From Lepidurus packardi (Eukaryota > Arthropoda > Branchiopoda > Notostraca > Triopsidae): a DNA stretch of 64,000 bases. The stretch covers positions 3,105,001-3,169,000 of the forward strand of contig JAKZAN010000006.1 of NCBI GenBank assembly GCA_023053545.1, in the 5' to 3' direction. How positions within the stretch are numbered: the first letter of the stretch is position 1; every line of letters starts with the position of its first letter. The notes beneath the pieces are model-generated. The model saw only the letters and a list, made by a program, of their open reading frames with translations, was not told where the DNA came from and searched no databases. This document shows positions 1 to 32,227 of the stretch, piece after piece. A program made the position numbers and the translations under genes.

Positions 1-2206
1 GAAGTTGAATTTAGTTCCTATAGAAAATGTTCGCATTAAACTTCTGCGCACGTATAAACAACGCTAATATGAGTAGTCCTGAAGTTTGGCAGCAAAAGAT
101 ATGAATTCAAGAATTTTTCTTTTCCGTTAACGATCGATTCGATGGCATTACGGTTTCCTTTCATAGGAAAAAACTCTTTGCACTTTATATCAGACATCCT
201 TTTGGTAAAACAGACACGAGACTCAACATGAGCAATTTTAAGACAGACTCTTGCGCGACTTTCTAAAAAATAAAGGATGTAAAAAAGGATTGTGCTGCCT
301 TCTTGTCTTGTTTTGGTTGACCGGAATCAAAGGCAAACAAAATGTTTTTCTTCTATTTCAAATATTTGTTTAAGAGTACAGGAGTATCGTTTATTAGGAT
401 ACCATGGGCAAAAGCGGGAAAATTGTGACATCGTTTAAATCATAATGTTTCTCAATTACAAAGCGGGAGCGAATTCACTTGATGACTAAAGCAATCAAAC
501 GCTATTTTAGGTCATTAAGCTTATTAGTACCTTATTAGTACCATGCATTTCATGAACTAAAATTTGGTACAGATTTTATTCAAGTAAACTATTTAGAAAC
601 ATTATTCAATTTTACCGTTATTCAAATTGTCTACCATACATAAAAGTTTCGTATTTGCATACTATTGCATCCATGGGATTTTCATGTTGAAATGCGTTAA
701 TCTCCCTTTGGCGAGAAAAAGAAGTCTCGAAAGTGTACACTTTGGGCTTTGCATATGTCAAGATCGCGGTTTGAGATTCCTTTTTAGTGGTCTAAATGGT
801 TTCTTTTATACGAGACTTCCGCTTATTGGTTTCCCCCATTGAGCCAACGAGTGATAGTCCATACTATGTCACAGGAGATGAAAACAAAGACAAACAGTTT
901 TGGACCCAGCAGCCAGAATGTTTATTTTCACTTGCGCTCATTAAAAAATCCTTTGATGGACCCAAACGTCTGGAGACAGAGCCCGTAGCACAAACAAAGA
1001 CTTTCAGCGTTAGGACTTTGCTTCAAGTGGGGATCCGAACTCCCTGTAACGTTTGCAGACGTTTTATATGTGCTCAAGATATTGGTAACTGCCCCACCCC
1101 TCCCCCTAAAGGGAAAAAAGAGAGGAGAAAGAGAGAATATGTAAGAGAGAAGAGAAAGAGCGAATGAGGGTAGAAGAAGCAGGGTTATTTGGTTTGTTAG
1201 ACTCGGCGATTCAAGAAGAACGAAAGATCGATATTAGGCTACGTGGAGACCATTCTTGCTTTTTTTCTTCTTCCGTATAGCAAGACCGACCGACTCCGAG
1301 GCCCTTTTTCTTCCGCAGCATCTTTGGCTTGGAGAGCGCAAAAGCTTCACATTTCTCTATTGTGCAAGTCTCTAGACCGTGTGGCGCGGAATTGGTAGAA
1401 GAAATATTCCAACGATAACATATGAGGGTGGGAATGGCTTTCAAAGGAAAGGAAAATAAGGCTGAGGCTAACTGGTCTCTGGATAAGCAAGAATTGAGGA
1501 CTGCTATTATGGACGTCTTTTATGAGGCGCATATTAAGATTTTTTTGCATTGGTAGATTGGCCAACGTGCAGCGAATCGAGCCCCGCTTACATAGATTCC
1601 ACTCTGTTGTGTAAGAATAGTCGGATCTATAGGCCTGGGAGCTCATCGATTGCGGGGAATGGCCGGGCTCTCAAGTCAATGTAGAGGAAAAGCTGTAGAA
1701 CCCGTACATAGCTGACTTTATGCGGCGTTAAATGGCAATAGCCACCAAAAATCACATGTTGAGATTCGGGTGCATGGAGAATCTACAGTTACACTATTCT
1801 AAGAATGGTGAACTTTGTGTACATTTTTTTAATGGCCGTTCACGAGATATTGACATGCAAACTTTGGGTCATGACGTCACAAACGTTCGCATGGCGGTAC
1901 GGCACTGTTACCATGGTAACTCTTTACATTCTTGCTTAAAATAGTAAAGAAAGCTCTCAGGAATCGTGGATACGTGTATGACATCAGAAAGTCACATATC
2001 TCTTTTTTAAAAATTACTTAGTTAAATAGCTTAATTATTCATTGACGATTGATGGAAACAAACATACTCAAAACTGAATTTTTTTGGCTTTATTTCTTTT
2101 GCGCCGTTTCACTTTTGATCTTATGTCTCGAGTTACTAAGGCAGCGCAAATTGGATCATGGGAAAAGACTAATGCTTAGGCTTATTTTTCTTTTGTCTTT
2201 TTGTAG
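1..2206 (+). other. slo intron sequence upstream of the first visible exon
   Basis: No exon of the family could be found here. The part encoding S0 and the segment before S1 must lie left of the window. Apart from a decayed MITE copy starting at 1732 I see nothing interpretable. Confidence 0.6.
1732..2100. mobile_element. Decayed MITE, GGCAATAGCCACC family
   Basis: The left end GGCAATAGCCACCAAAAATC matches the terminal repeat of the copies at 15406 and 27738. Inside is the family's CATGGTAAC and GACGTCAC core. The right end is degenerate (near 2087-2100), so the boundary is approximate. Confidence 0.5.
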
Positions 2207-22465
<20,259 letters not shown>

Positions 22466-23704
22466 CTCCTACTCTGTAGCGCCCTCACAGACGGACCTTA
22501 TTCCTATATTTAAGCCATCATTCTTCTTTCTAAGCAATTCTTAACAAATTTACACCTTTTCAACTGGACTTGGCAAAGAGAAACACACCTATTTCCTCAC
22601 ATCGAGTTTTGAACTGTGATACCGTAAATAGAGGACAACGGAGCGAATATGTCAGGACGGTTTCTATGAAGACGAACTCCATGTGAAAAGTTCACCCTGA
22701 AAAAAACAACTCGAAACACCGAATCACTTAATACAGCACTTGCAAGAAAGATGGAAGCACCTGGCCAAGTTTGGAATGTGAAAAATTTCATAAACCAGCC
22801 GTTCAGTTATTTCAAGATGTGTGAGTGGCGCTACAGAGAAATTAGACTCAGAAGCTTAGACATTGGACCATACCCAGGCATAAAACTACTGTTCAAGTAT
22901 GTTTTACACCCTCCAAATCAGAGGACATTTAGCAAGTTTACTAGAAACCGCAATCGAAAATAACATCCCACCCCGGCCTGTTTAGATATAAACAAAAGGC
23001 CAGGAAAGGGAAAGTTTTTAAGCCTAAAAGAAGGAAAAACTAATGTTGCACCGTTGATTGAATGAAAATGAAAGGAACAAATTAAACACGTAGACCTCTT
23101 GGAAGGTTTAACCAAGCCCAAAATTGCCCCACCCTACTCCCTCCTTTCACCCACGTTTGGTTCAGGTTAACGTTTAGGAATAAACCTCCTCCCTTCCCAT
23201 GTTAAAAAGGCAGTGTAACATTTCTCGTTTTTTTAGCTGGTGTTTTGCTTTTTTTGCTCTGTGAACTTACAAGAAAAACGGACACCGTGATCAGTTCCCA
23301 TGGACTCAAACGTAAAAGGCAAGGCGAAGTTTAAGCCAACCGCTATGATCCTAGTATGATAGCTTTGGTAGAAAAGGGCCCCCTCCAGATTCACTTCTTT
23401 CTTCAAAATCTGTTAAGAACGAGATAACGTAAGACTCCGTGCTCTTGAAGAGCAGAAAAACTTGGTGAAAGGGAAGAAGAGAAGAGAAAAAAAGTCGCTC
23501 ATTGCTAATTTCTATCGTATCCTGTGTACATAAAGTTTTAGGTAGATGGGATTCATCTCCTTCACCTCATTATCACCGTTACTTGTTAATGTATACATCA
23601 TTTTATTGTATACTGTTGCACTGCTTCCCGGATACATTGCACCTCATCCTCATTAATCTCTTGTGAAATCTTAAACATTTTGATGATTAGTGGCATTCAA
23701 TTTT
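22466..23704. other. slo 3' UTR and intergenic stretch
   Basis: The sequence between the slo stop codon and the convergent SET/MYND gene has no coding content that I can support. An AATAAA signal for the minus-strand gene lies at 23602-23607 (tttatt on the + strand), about 100 nt past its stop codon. Confidence 0.7.
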
Positions 23705-25560
23705 TCAGAGCTGTAACAAATTGAGTTCCGCTACCTCATGGTCTTTCAGCTTTTTGACTTCTTGGATATATTGACGTAATTGTCTCAAGCCTGAAATGGC
23801 CGTTTGAGTAACGACAGACTCGGGGCTGTTGGGCGGCTCATGGATCAGTAATTCCACTGCGGCTCGTAAATAACTTTCAGCTTCGTGCAATTGCAAGACC
23901 AATTGTGAAGGGAGGATCTCGCCATTCTCGAACTTTCGATTAGCCGTCATGATAATAGGGATGTGGAGGGTATGCAACAACATTCCCCGATGTCTGGAGA
24001 TGCCGGGTTCCAGAGGCTTGTAAACGTTTAGCAATTCCTTGCAAATGTCTCTTAAGCGATTGAGTTGCGACTCTTTCAATTCAGGGTACTCTTGCCCAGG
24101 TGAGTTGCCGTAAATGTTAACAAGGTAAGCCTTGATTTGGGAGGCCAACGCATGATTTGGATGTAGGGTTTTCCTGAATTTGGTGAGAAGGTTCTCACAC
24201 GCTTGAATCGTCGATTTATCGATGGGTTTCTGGCGCAGTTTTTGCCACTGGTCCCCTAATTTGGATTCCAGAGTTTGGACTTCAGCAAACGTGAGCTTTT
24301 TACCGCAAGTACATTCGAAGTTTCGACTGTCGATATGTGGAAGCAAGAAGCCCGTTTTACACTTGGAGCAACGAATGGCGCTCGTGAAAGTGTTAAGCTC
24401 GCTAGGATCTGAGCAGCGTGGGCAACGGCAAGTGAAGTATTTGCCCTGCAGTAAAGCCTCTTGACGATTGATTGTGGTTTGTATCGGATCGGTATAGTTG
24501 ATAGTGAAGATCGTGCCGGCTGGAATGTTGGTGCGGCTTTTGACGACGATGACATTGTCGGCACCACAGGCCGTAAAAGTATTGGCGATGCAGCTATGTG
24601 TCAACAAAGAAACGCTAGGGTAAATGGCTCGCAAGCCATATTGTTGAGGCAAAGGCACGGGACCGAATAATGTCGAGGGCTGGGCGTTAGGCGAACGCAA
24701 TTCGAACGAGTTGACATCCAAGATGCCGCACACTTTTTGCACCAGTTCAGGCGTCACGTTGGGGTTGACCAACTCGAAAGCTTTCTGCAAGAAGGGGACA
24801 ATGTGTCTCGTCGTGAAATCCCAGTCAGGGCGCGCTTTCCGAGCCTCGCAATGGGATTCTAAATCCATTAGCCTTGCCCATTGAGGCGAGCTTTGGAGCA
24901 AAAAGCAGCGCAAGGGCAAAATGGCCAATGCGCTCATTTCCTTTTGCTGAAACTTTTTCAGCAATTTGCATTCTTTTTTGTGCAGAGTAGAGATTTGACA
25001 TTTAGGCTCACATAAAGGACTCCCGCAAAGTTTGCAGCGATAGATGCTATCCACGGATTGGTGACAACCAAAACAAATGTTGGTGGACAATGGGAAAGGT
25101 CCGACCACCAAAGGTTCTTCCTTGAGAATCGTTTCACCTGGGCGGATCATCCTGCTGGCGATTAGGTGACTAGACAGAAATTTCAATTTGGAGTTTTAGT
25201 CAATGGACAAGTCCCCGTTCTCCAAAAAGAAAACAAGCACGACCAAAAAACTTGATATTAAAGAAAAAAGAATAGCTTTACCGCCCGTAATCTGAGGACA
25301 AAGACACTTTATAGGGTTTGCAATCTGCTTGGTGCTGCTTCTTGTCTTGTTTTTCGTGTTCCACAGAGCAATACCATTTTTGCTGACAACCTGAGCAACC
25401 ATGAAGCCCAGGTTGGGCACAAACCCCGCATACCTATATATACAAATCATTCGCCATTATGAAGAGCTCCAAGTCACAGACTTTTTCCCATAATGCTTAG
25501 GTTTTACATTCAAACTTTTTTTTATATAATACTGTAGTCCCTTACTTGCTGGCTGTCCAT
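23705..25560 (-). CDS. SET and MYND domain protein (SmydA type)
   Basis: Three exons: 25546-25560 (ATG, MDSQQ), 25282-25433, 23705-25169 (TGA); predicted 543 residues. Residues 6-46 form a MYND zinc finger (CGVC...CSGCQQKWYCSVEH...H...C). A SET start follows (HLIASRMIRPGETILKEEPL), then a second MYND-like cysteine cluster from residue 88, the SET core with LLTHSC (246-249) and NYTDP, a CRCPRC post-SET cluster and a helical C-terminus. Two fingers are typical of the arthropod-specific SmydA group (for example Drosophila msta/SmydA-8). The usual NHSC motif reads THSC, which may weaken or change methyltransferase activity. The splice phases (0, then 2) agree, and the exon-3 acceptor gives GRHLIASR as in relatives. 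The short first exon is the least certain part. It converges on slo. Confidence 0.88.
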
Positions 25561-28500
25561 TATAACTCGGCTTCCACTCTAACTTTGAGGATAGGCGACT
25601 TAACTATGCAGGATGCCAAAGCCTCAAACTAGGATTCGGGTTGGAAGGAGTTTAAAATTAGCAACAGCGCCGAGCTCAACTCGAGTTGGAAGGCCCAGAT
25701 TTCAGCATGTATGGCCATGCGTGTTGTGTAGAGTAAAATATTTCCGCATTAGAAAGCGAGAGATAAGTTCCGTAGAGTTCCCCCTTAAACGTCTTGCTTT
25801 CTTTCTTTTCAATGGCATCAAACTCACTCAAGCTTGCAATTGAATCTTAATTCGGAATCCTAGGAAACATGTTATAATATCGTCATTCTTACGAAAAATC
25901 AAATCATTTTCTGGGATCTCTTAAGCTTTTCCACCTTTTGGAGAGTCCTTTCAGTATCGCTTGCAGGGACTCTTTATCGATGATTTAGATCCCATCTCCT
26001 TTTCATGAACTTATATACAACCTGTCGCATAGCTAAAGTTTACGCTTCAGGATTTCTCCAAATGGAAATAAAAAAAAGAAAATAGATAAATGTCTCCTTC
26101 TTTCCTTAGCAGTAAGCTGCGGATAAAAAGAAGTCTCTGCGCTGGAAAAAAAGGGCTTATAAAATGTAAACCCTATAGTCCAAAAGCAAGAATATCGTCT
26201 TCCCGACCGCAAGAAAGGGATGCAGACACGAAAGAAAGGGTTATGTCTATTCAAAGCAGGTTTCGATACACGGGTGAAAACTTGGTGGGGGTCATTATCT
26301 AGTGTATGATAAAAGACTCCTTTTTTCCACTAGGGTCGGACGTTGGAACGAGAAATTAGGTGGAAAGTCTAGTTTCTGTTCAACAGCGTTAGCTGGTTTG
26401 AACCGTTTGGCTTAATAAGGGGAGCTCTCACGATGCATTCATTTCCTGTGCCCTGTCTGGCGTTGCGTTGCCATCAGACTTCGCCCCTTATTGTTCGCTC
26501 GCCACTTGGCTTCGTCCGGGGGGCGCGGAATTGTAACAATGGGGTGTGTAGCAGGTCCCCCCTCTCGAAAAAGAGAGCTTCAAGCAAGTTTATATCGCAG
26601 TCAACGTCATAGGGAGTCATTACGGACTTAAAGACCTACCTGTGCATATCACTATCATCTTATTTCAGCGTTTCAGTATCCGCAAAGGTTGCAGGCCAAG
26701 CAGCAAAAGAAGGAGAGCTCTTTGGAGCTACAACAGGACTGGGTGGGGAGGGGAGGGCCGATAGAGATTAGCTTTTTCTTTTTTATATCTAGTTTTTATT
26801 GCAGAGAAGGACACCTGTGACGGTTTTATAACTTCGGGTCTTTTACGTTTACTTGTCTCGCCTATTTAGCCTCCCCTTTTATTTCCCAGGAAACGGGTTC
26901 GAGCAAAGCCTAGCATGCGTGAATTTTCTGCTTTTTTCTTCTACTTTTTATAGTATCTAAATCCTTCCATTCTAGGCTCACACTTCCAAAGAGGCTTTTT
27001 CTTAGCTTATTTTGAGATTTCGGCGGGAGATCCGGGAAACGGGAAGCTAGAGAACAGTAGAAATGTAAGGGGAAAAGAAGAAAGAACAAAAAACGCGAAG
27101 ACGCACATCTAACCCTTTCCTGCCTTCTTCCCTAGGGGATAAATAACTTTCTTTTTGTTTATTTTTTATTATTTAGCTCGGCCTTTCTGCGCCCAAGAGA
27201 AGGGAAAAAGCCAGTTTTTGCTTATATTCTTGCTTTCTGTCCATAAGCTCGGCAGGCGGGCACTCGGGGTTTTAGGATTTATGACGTTTATTAGAGAGGG
27301 CGTCTATTCTCCCATTCACGTTGCTGTGCATCTCGAGCATCTTGATTTTTTTATTTCAACCCTTTCCCTCTCCGTTCTTATCCTCTGCGGTTCAAGCGTG
27401 AAAAAAAAGAAAACACAGGGAATGATTTTTTTTTGTTTTTGCTTTCAAGCAAGGGAATTTGGTTTTAGGAGTCTCAGCGTTTGTTTGCCCCATCAGCCTT
27501 GACTTTTAGGCAGCTAGCTACTCGATTATGGTGGGGTGGAAGATACAAAAAAATTCCTCTGTCTAGTGGTTCCAAGCAAGAAAATATGAAGTAAGAGTAC
27601 AGTCGGATGGACACAACCCTTTTTCCACAAGACATAAAAAATTGTGGTAAAATGTACTTATGTGAAGTGCATTATGCTTCTCCTCCATTTAATTTGCCGG
27701 GTGTGGCAGGAACACGTACTATATGGCCTCGTTTGAAAGGGCAATAGCCACCCAAATACAACTTTGTCTTTGAAAAACATCGCATAAAATCTAGTTTCTA
27801 ACTATGGTTATTTCTATCACGAGCAAAATAGTAATTAAGCTATTAAAAAAGAAGCTTAACACATAGCGTCATGTGGCTTTTCACGTCACAGACGTTCATT
27901 TTGGCGTCACAGACGTTCTCCCTGAACTTTGTGTAGTGATTAAGCATATAAACAAGAACCATGGTAACAAGTGTCATGTCACGTCTGTGACGTCATGGTC
28001 CAACGTTCGTTGGCCAATAACTCGCTAGTGGCTGTTAAAAACAAACAAACAAAGTGTGTTAGTCGAAACAGATGCAGATCACAAGAATCCATCGAAGTTT
28101 TTACTTGATTTTGTTTGCTATTGTCCTAAGTCAAAAGTGGCTTTTGCAAGAACGCTTTAGATTAATTCTTGGAAAGCGGAATTCTGGTTTACCAAATTGG
28201 CTGCAAAAGGTATAAAAAAAATATTGTATGTGAAGATTTTTATTAACACTACGCGGATCCTTTATATCATACATTATACTATATTGCGCAGAACATGATG
28301 CGCGAATAGTTAATAATATGCCGTCAGTCCGCTTTTGGGTACTCTGGCGTTCATTCCCCTTTTTTGGTGATGAAGAAAACGGCACATTGGATGTGGGGGT
28401 TAATTTGGTGTGTTGCGTTGGCGGGGTTGGGGGTTGTCTGGGCGGTGGTGGATAGAAATGGATGGGTGGAAGCTACTGCTTGTAACGTCGTGAGGGGGGT

Positions 28501-31500
28501 AAAAGCCCCCAGCGTCGTTTAGTTTTGCTACTCCCCCTTGAGGGATAGACGCCCTTCGGAGCTCCCCCCTACCGAAACTGAAGGAATTCTTATTACTGCC
28601 ACGAACGATGGACCCATGTTGCGTTGTAGCCCAAAAAGCGCCAGACTTGCAATGCGAGTGAGGTGGGGGGGAGGCAGGGAGGGGGAGGGAACGAGCAAGG
28701 CAAAAAGGAATTGGGGGCCATCAGCTTCTCTTGCTATACGTCCGTTACATTCATTCCCCCTTTTCCCTGTTTCCCCGCTTCATTTTGCGTTTTTACTTGC
28801 GGGGTTTCTCCTCTTCGTGACCGTGAGTGAACGAACGAGTCAGCCAACGAGGGGAAAATCTCTCGTGGGCGAGAACAACGTGCGAGGGTCCCCCTTTTTC
28901 CTTCGTGACTCTTCCGCACTATTTTACAGTCCTCCCGGTCAGATGCCGAACAACAAGCAGGTTTGGTGGCAGGGAGAGTGCCGGAACTTGTCGTTGTCAA
29001 AAGTTGCCTTTTTTTCTGGTGGGAACCTAAAAGCAAAACGCGGTGCAAATAACAAAGTGATGCTTAAAACACAAACGAATCTGCAAACGTCGCAGTGCAT
29101 ACATTTAACAAATATCAGAAGGAAATAAACGTTTGAAAGAACTAAAACCTAGTGATTTCAAAGAAAATTGTACCTGGATGCCCTTACAAGTGGGAGTTTA
29201 TTCGCCTTGCGATTTTATAAGGTACATGTAACAATAGCTAGAATAATAAAGGAAAGGGTAAAAGATCAAGTAATCCGAGATTGCGATAAGCTCTACCGCT
29301 CGAATGCGGATGAATAGCGAAACGCCATGGCGCGATTCGCGGATTACAATTTCTGAGCAACGTGGCGTCCGGTGTTTATATTTTGTCAGAAGAGTGAATT
29401 GTTTTGGTATGTGATTTGAAACATAGGACATTTGGTAGGTTAGGTATATGTTATTTAAAGTTGATATCTACCTTTAAGTTTGCTGTCGTTCAATCGCACT
29501 GCTATTACGTAGCATTGGTTACATTCTGAAACCCCTTGTAAAACTGTCTGGGGTGCTGAGCGGTTGACAACCTGTTCCTTTAGTCGATACCTTAAACGTT
29601 ACAGATGACTTTTGTATTCCCGATTTCATTTCATGTTAAACATCGTGAAGCCGCATTCATTTTTTATGCAGATAGTATGTCAGTCTTTTTATGGTAACAC
29701 TGCTAACTTAGGGAAAGGAAATCGATATGGAAACCCCTCCTTTCTTCCCTTAAAGCTGGTATCCCCCTTATATCGGCTCACGTTCTTGAGTTTTCACCCC
29801 CCTTTTTCCTAACTTTCATCCAAGTTGCAACCACGCCCCTTCTTTCCCAACTAGAATACTATTATTACGATATGTCTCTGCCGAACGCTTTCTTCTCTCC
29901 CCGTCTTGGTCTGTGGAGGGCCTTGAATGGTGATGCACGGTCGTCTGCTTCCATGGCAATACCCCTCCGTGTACCCCGTCTACCTAAAGTCTAACAAAAA
30001 ATGTATTAGTAGCTCCACAGCCCCTAGAGGACAGAAACTTTTTTTTTTCAAACGCAGGCTAGACGCAGAAAGAAGGGGGAGAATTACACCTGTCTGGAGT
30101 CCCGACGTGGGCTTCATGGGGGGAAATAGGGAGGCCTCTTAGGGATAACTATATATATGAATCTCTCTTTCTCTCCCTTTTCGAAATTTTTATATAATAA
30201 AACGATTCCCTTTCTCAAAAGAACCTCCACAACCCAGCCTATACAACCCGCTTATATTACCATATGTCCAAAAAGACTCTGTTCTCTCCCTCTCTCTCTC
30301 TCCCCCTCTCCCCCCCCCCCTTTAACACAACAAACTTACATTGCATATTTCATAAGCAAGCAATCTGATGTACCTTTTGGCATTGTTTGAAGCCCCTCTT
30401 GCTTTGCCCCCTCCCCACAATTGTTTAATTTTCGGCAAAAGTTCCCCGACTTGGTCGGCGTTTAACGTTCAGTTTTGGCAATTGCGATGGGTCATTGCCA
30501 TCGCAATGTGGCGTTGCCCCCCCCCCCCCCGTCTCGGGTACCCATAGAGGTCCTTTTAGTTTGTACAACACCATATGTAGGTTATTTACCTATCGCCCCT
30601 TTTGTCAACGTCAACAACCCTGGTGGTGCACTTGTAGTTACATCCCCCCCCGTTTCCCATATATTACATATTTTTACCTGTATGGAAAACGCAACGCCCC
30701 ACGCATACTGCCTAACCCGCCCTTCCTGCTCCATAGCTTTGTGTTCGCTATGCGAGAAAAGGGTCAGGAAAAGTAATCTGCCCTCCACTGCACGTTACAT
30801 GCATACATCGCCCGGTTTTTGCATGCCACACTTCCGCATTCTTTAGACCGGCAAATCGTTTGCATAGCACAAGATCATGTATAACCCCAATTGCGCCTAA
30901 CCCGTCTAACCTCATGTCATTCACTTCACTTCCACTCGACTCTGATAGCGAAAGGGGAGAGATAATACGTGCCATGTGAGTGTTGGGGAGCGCAAGTAAG
31001 AGTCTGCCAGGTGTATCAGCAAGCCCCGCATAGCTCAACGTAGCAGTCGTCCCTTAATTGACATGACAAGCCTTTATATATACGGCTTGTACCCCCCCTC
31101 CCTTTCTAGATCCTAATCAAGTTCCAGTTCTCACTGAGAGAACTTCTTCTAGAAAAAAGGAAAAGTTCTGAATATGTGGGTCTGAAATTTTTCTTTTCAA
31201 ACTTTTGTCCCTTTTCCACCTAGAATACTGGATTAATTATGGCGGTATTAGGGAAAGAATTAAAAATAGAAACAAAGGAAGTGAATGAGGCGGTCGTGGA
31301 CAAATTTTGCTTGAAGGTATGCTTCCTCAGCGGTTGAAAAGATGGAAGTCAGAGATTGTCTTGCAGGGGTATTTGATTTTTTTTTTTTTTTTTTAAATAT
31401 ATACTTGGCGTACGACAATTCCCCCATGGTATTGTCGCAGGGTTGCGTGCGACAATCCCGAAAATGGAAAGACAGCAACGAATGGGGTGAAACTTTTAGG

Positions 31501-32227
31501 GTTGGGGGGTTTAGATATGGTTGCAATGAGATCGGGTTCCTTATGTATGAAGAAGGAGGAGAGGAAAGGGATTTTGTTCCTCTCCTTACTTTTTTTTTTT
31601 TTTTTTTTTTAAGAAGAAAGAAAGTGGTTTTCAAAAACCGTGTGTGTGATGGTGGCAGGTAAAATTTGAAGTCCCCCTTGTTGTAGTTTCCAAGGGTGGT
31701 TTTGAAAGTAAAAATGGGTGAGAACGAGGGATCCAGCAGAGGAAAAGGGGAGGAAAAGAAAGGAGGGTAGGGGGTCCTTTTGCATCTCCCACTACTACTA
31801 CCGCGACTACCACACTCTCACATATACATCCCCCATCCATAACACACCTGGCATTATGTTATTAGGCAGGTAGGGACGCAAGAGCTTGGGAACGGGCAAG
31901 CTGCACCTTCTCCGTTTTGGCTTTTAAGGGGGATTCTTTTAGAGTTGTGGTTTACACTGAAAATCCCCAGTCTTTCACTTGTTAGCCAGCAAGACCCAAG
32001 CAAAAATAAAAGGCGAAATATACATTTCGAAAACGACAGGTGCATGCAGGTACCGTGTTTTGTGTGGGTAATTTGTGAATTATTCTGTGTAAGAAAATGG
32101 CGAAACGAGTCATAAAAGGATAATTTCTTTTTCCTTTTTTGGCTTATAGGAAGCTTAAAGCTGAGTAATGGCAACAAGTCAGTTTGGATGAAGTTCCAGT
32201 CCTGGTGAAGTAGGCGGGTAAAGCACC
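25561..32227. other. Intergenic region, about 6.7 kb
   Basis: No gene supported. It contains one MITE (27738), low-complexity CT/C-rich tracts (30280-30330, 30517-30531), T-runs (31377-31394, 31590-31610) and a G-rich stretch around 28380-28720. Open frames here have no recognisable domain or splice pattern. It probably includes upstream regulatory sequence of the BTB zinc-finger gene. Confidence 0.55.
27738..28127. mobile_element. MITE, GGCAATAGCCACC family, intergenic copy
   Basis: Left end AGGGCAATAGCCACCCAAAT, right end TTTTGTTTGCTATTGTCCT (inverted). 390 bp. The interior has CCATGGTAACAAGTGTCATG, CTGTGACGTCA and GGCCAATAACTCG, matching the copy at 15406. No coding capacity. Confidence 0.75.

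Noticed and set aside
25170..25186. Extending the large SET exon upstream to an alternative start near 25186
   Set aside because: There is no AG acceptor or ATG there, and splicing at 25169 gives the expected GRHLIASR sequence and correct phase.
25431..25465. ATG at 25454 as the start of the SET/MYND gene
   Set aside because: It runs into an in-frame TAG before the MYND finger. The upstream 15-nt exon at 25546-25560 joins the finger in phase 0 and was preferred.
28538..29128. 196-residue + strand open frame in the G-rich intergenic region
   Set aside because: Composition follows the local G/C-rich bias, there is no domain, no convincing splice chain, and overlapping frames on both strands are also open.
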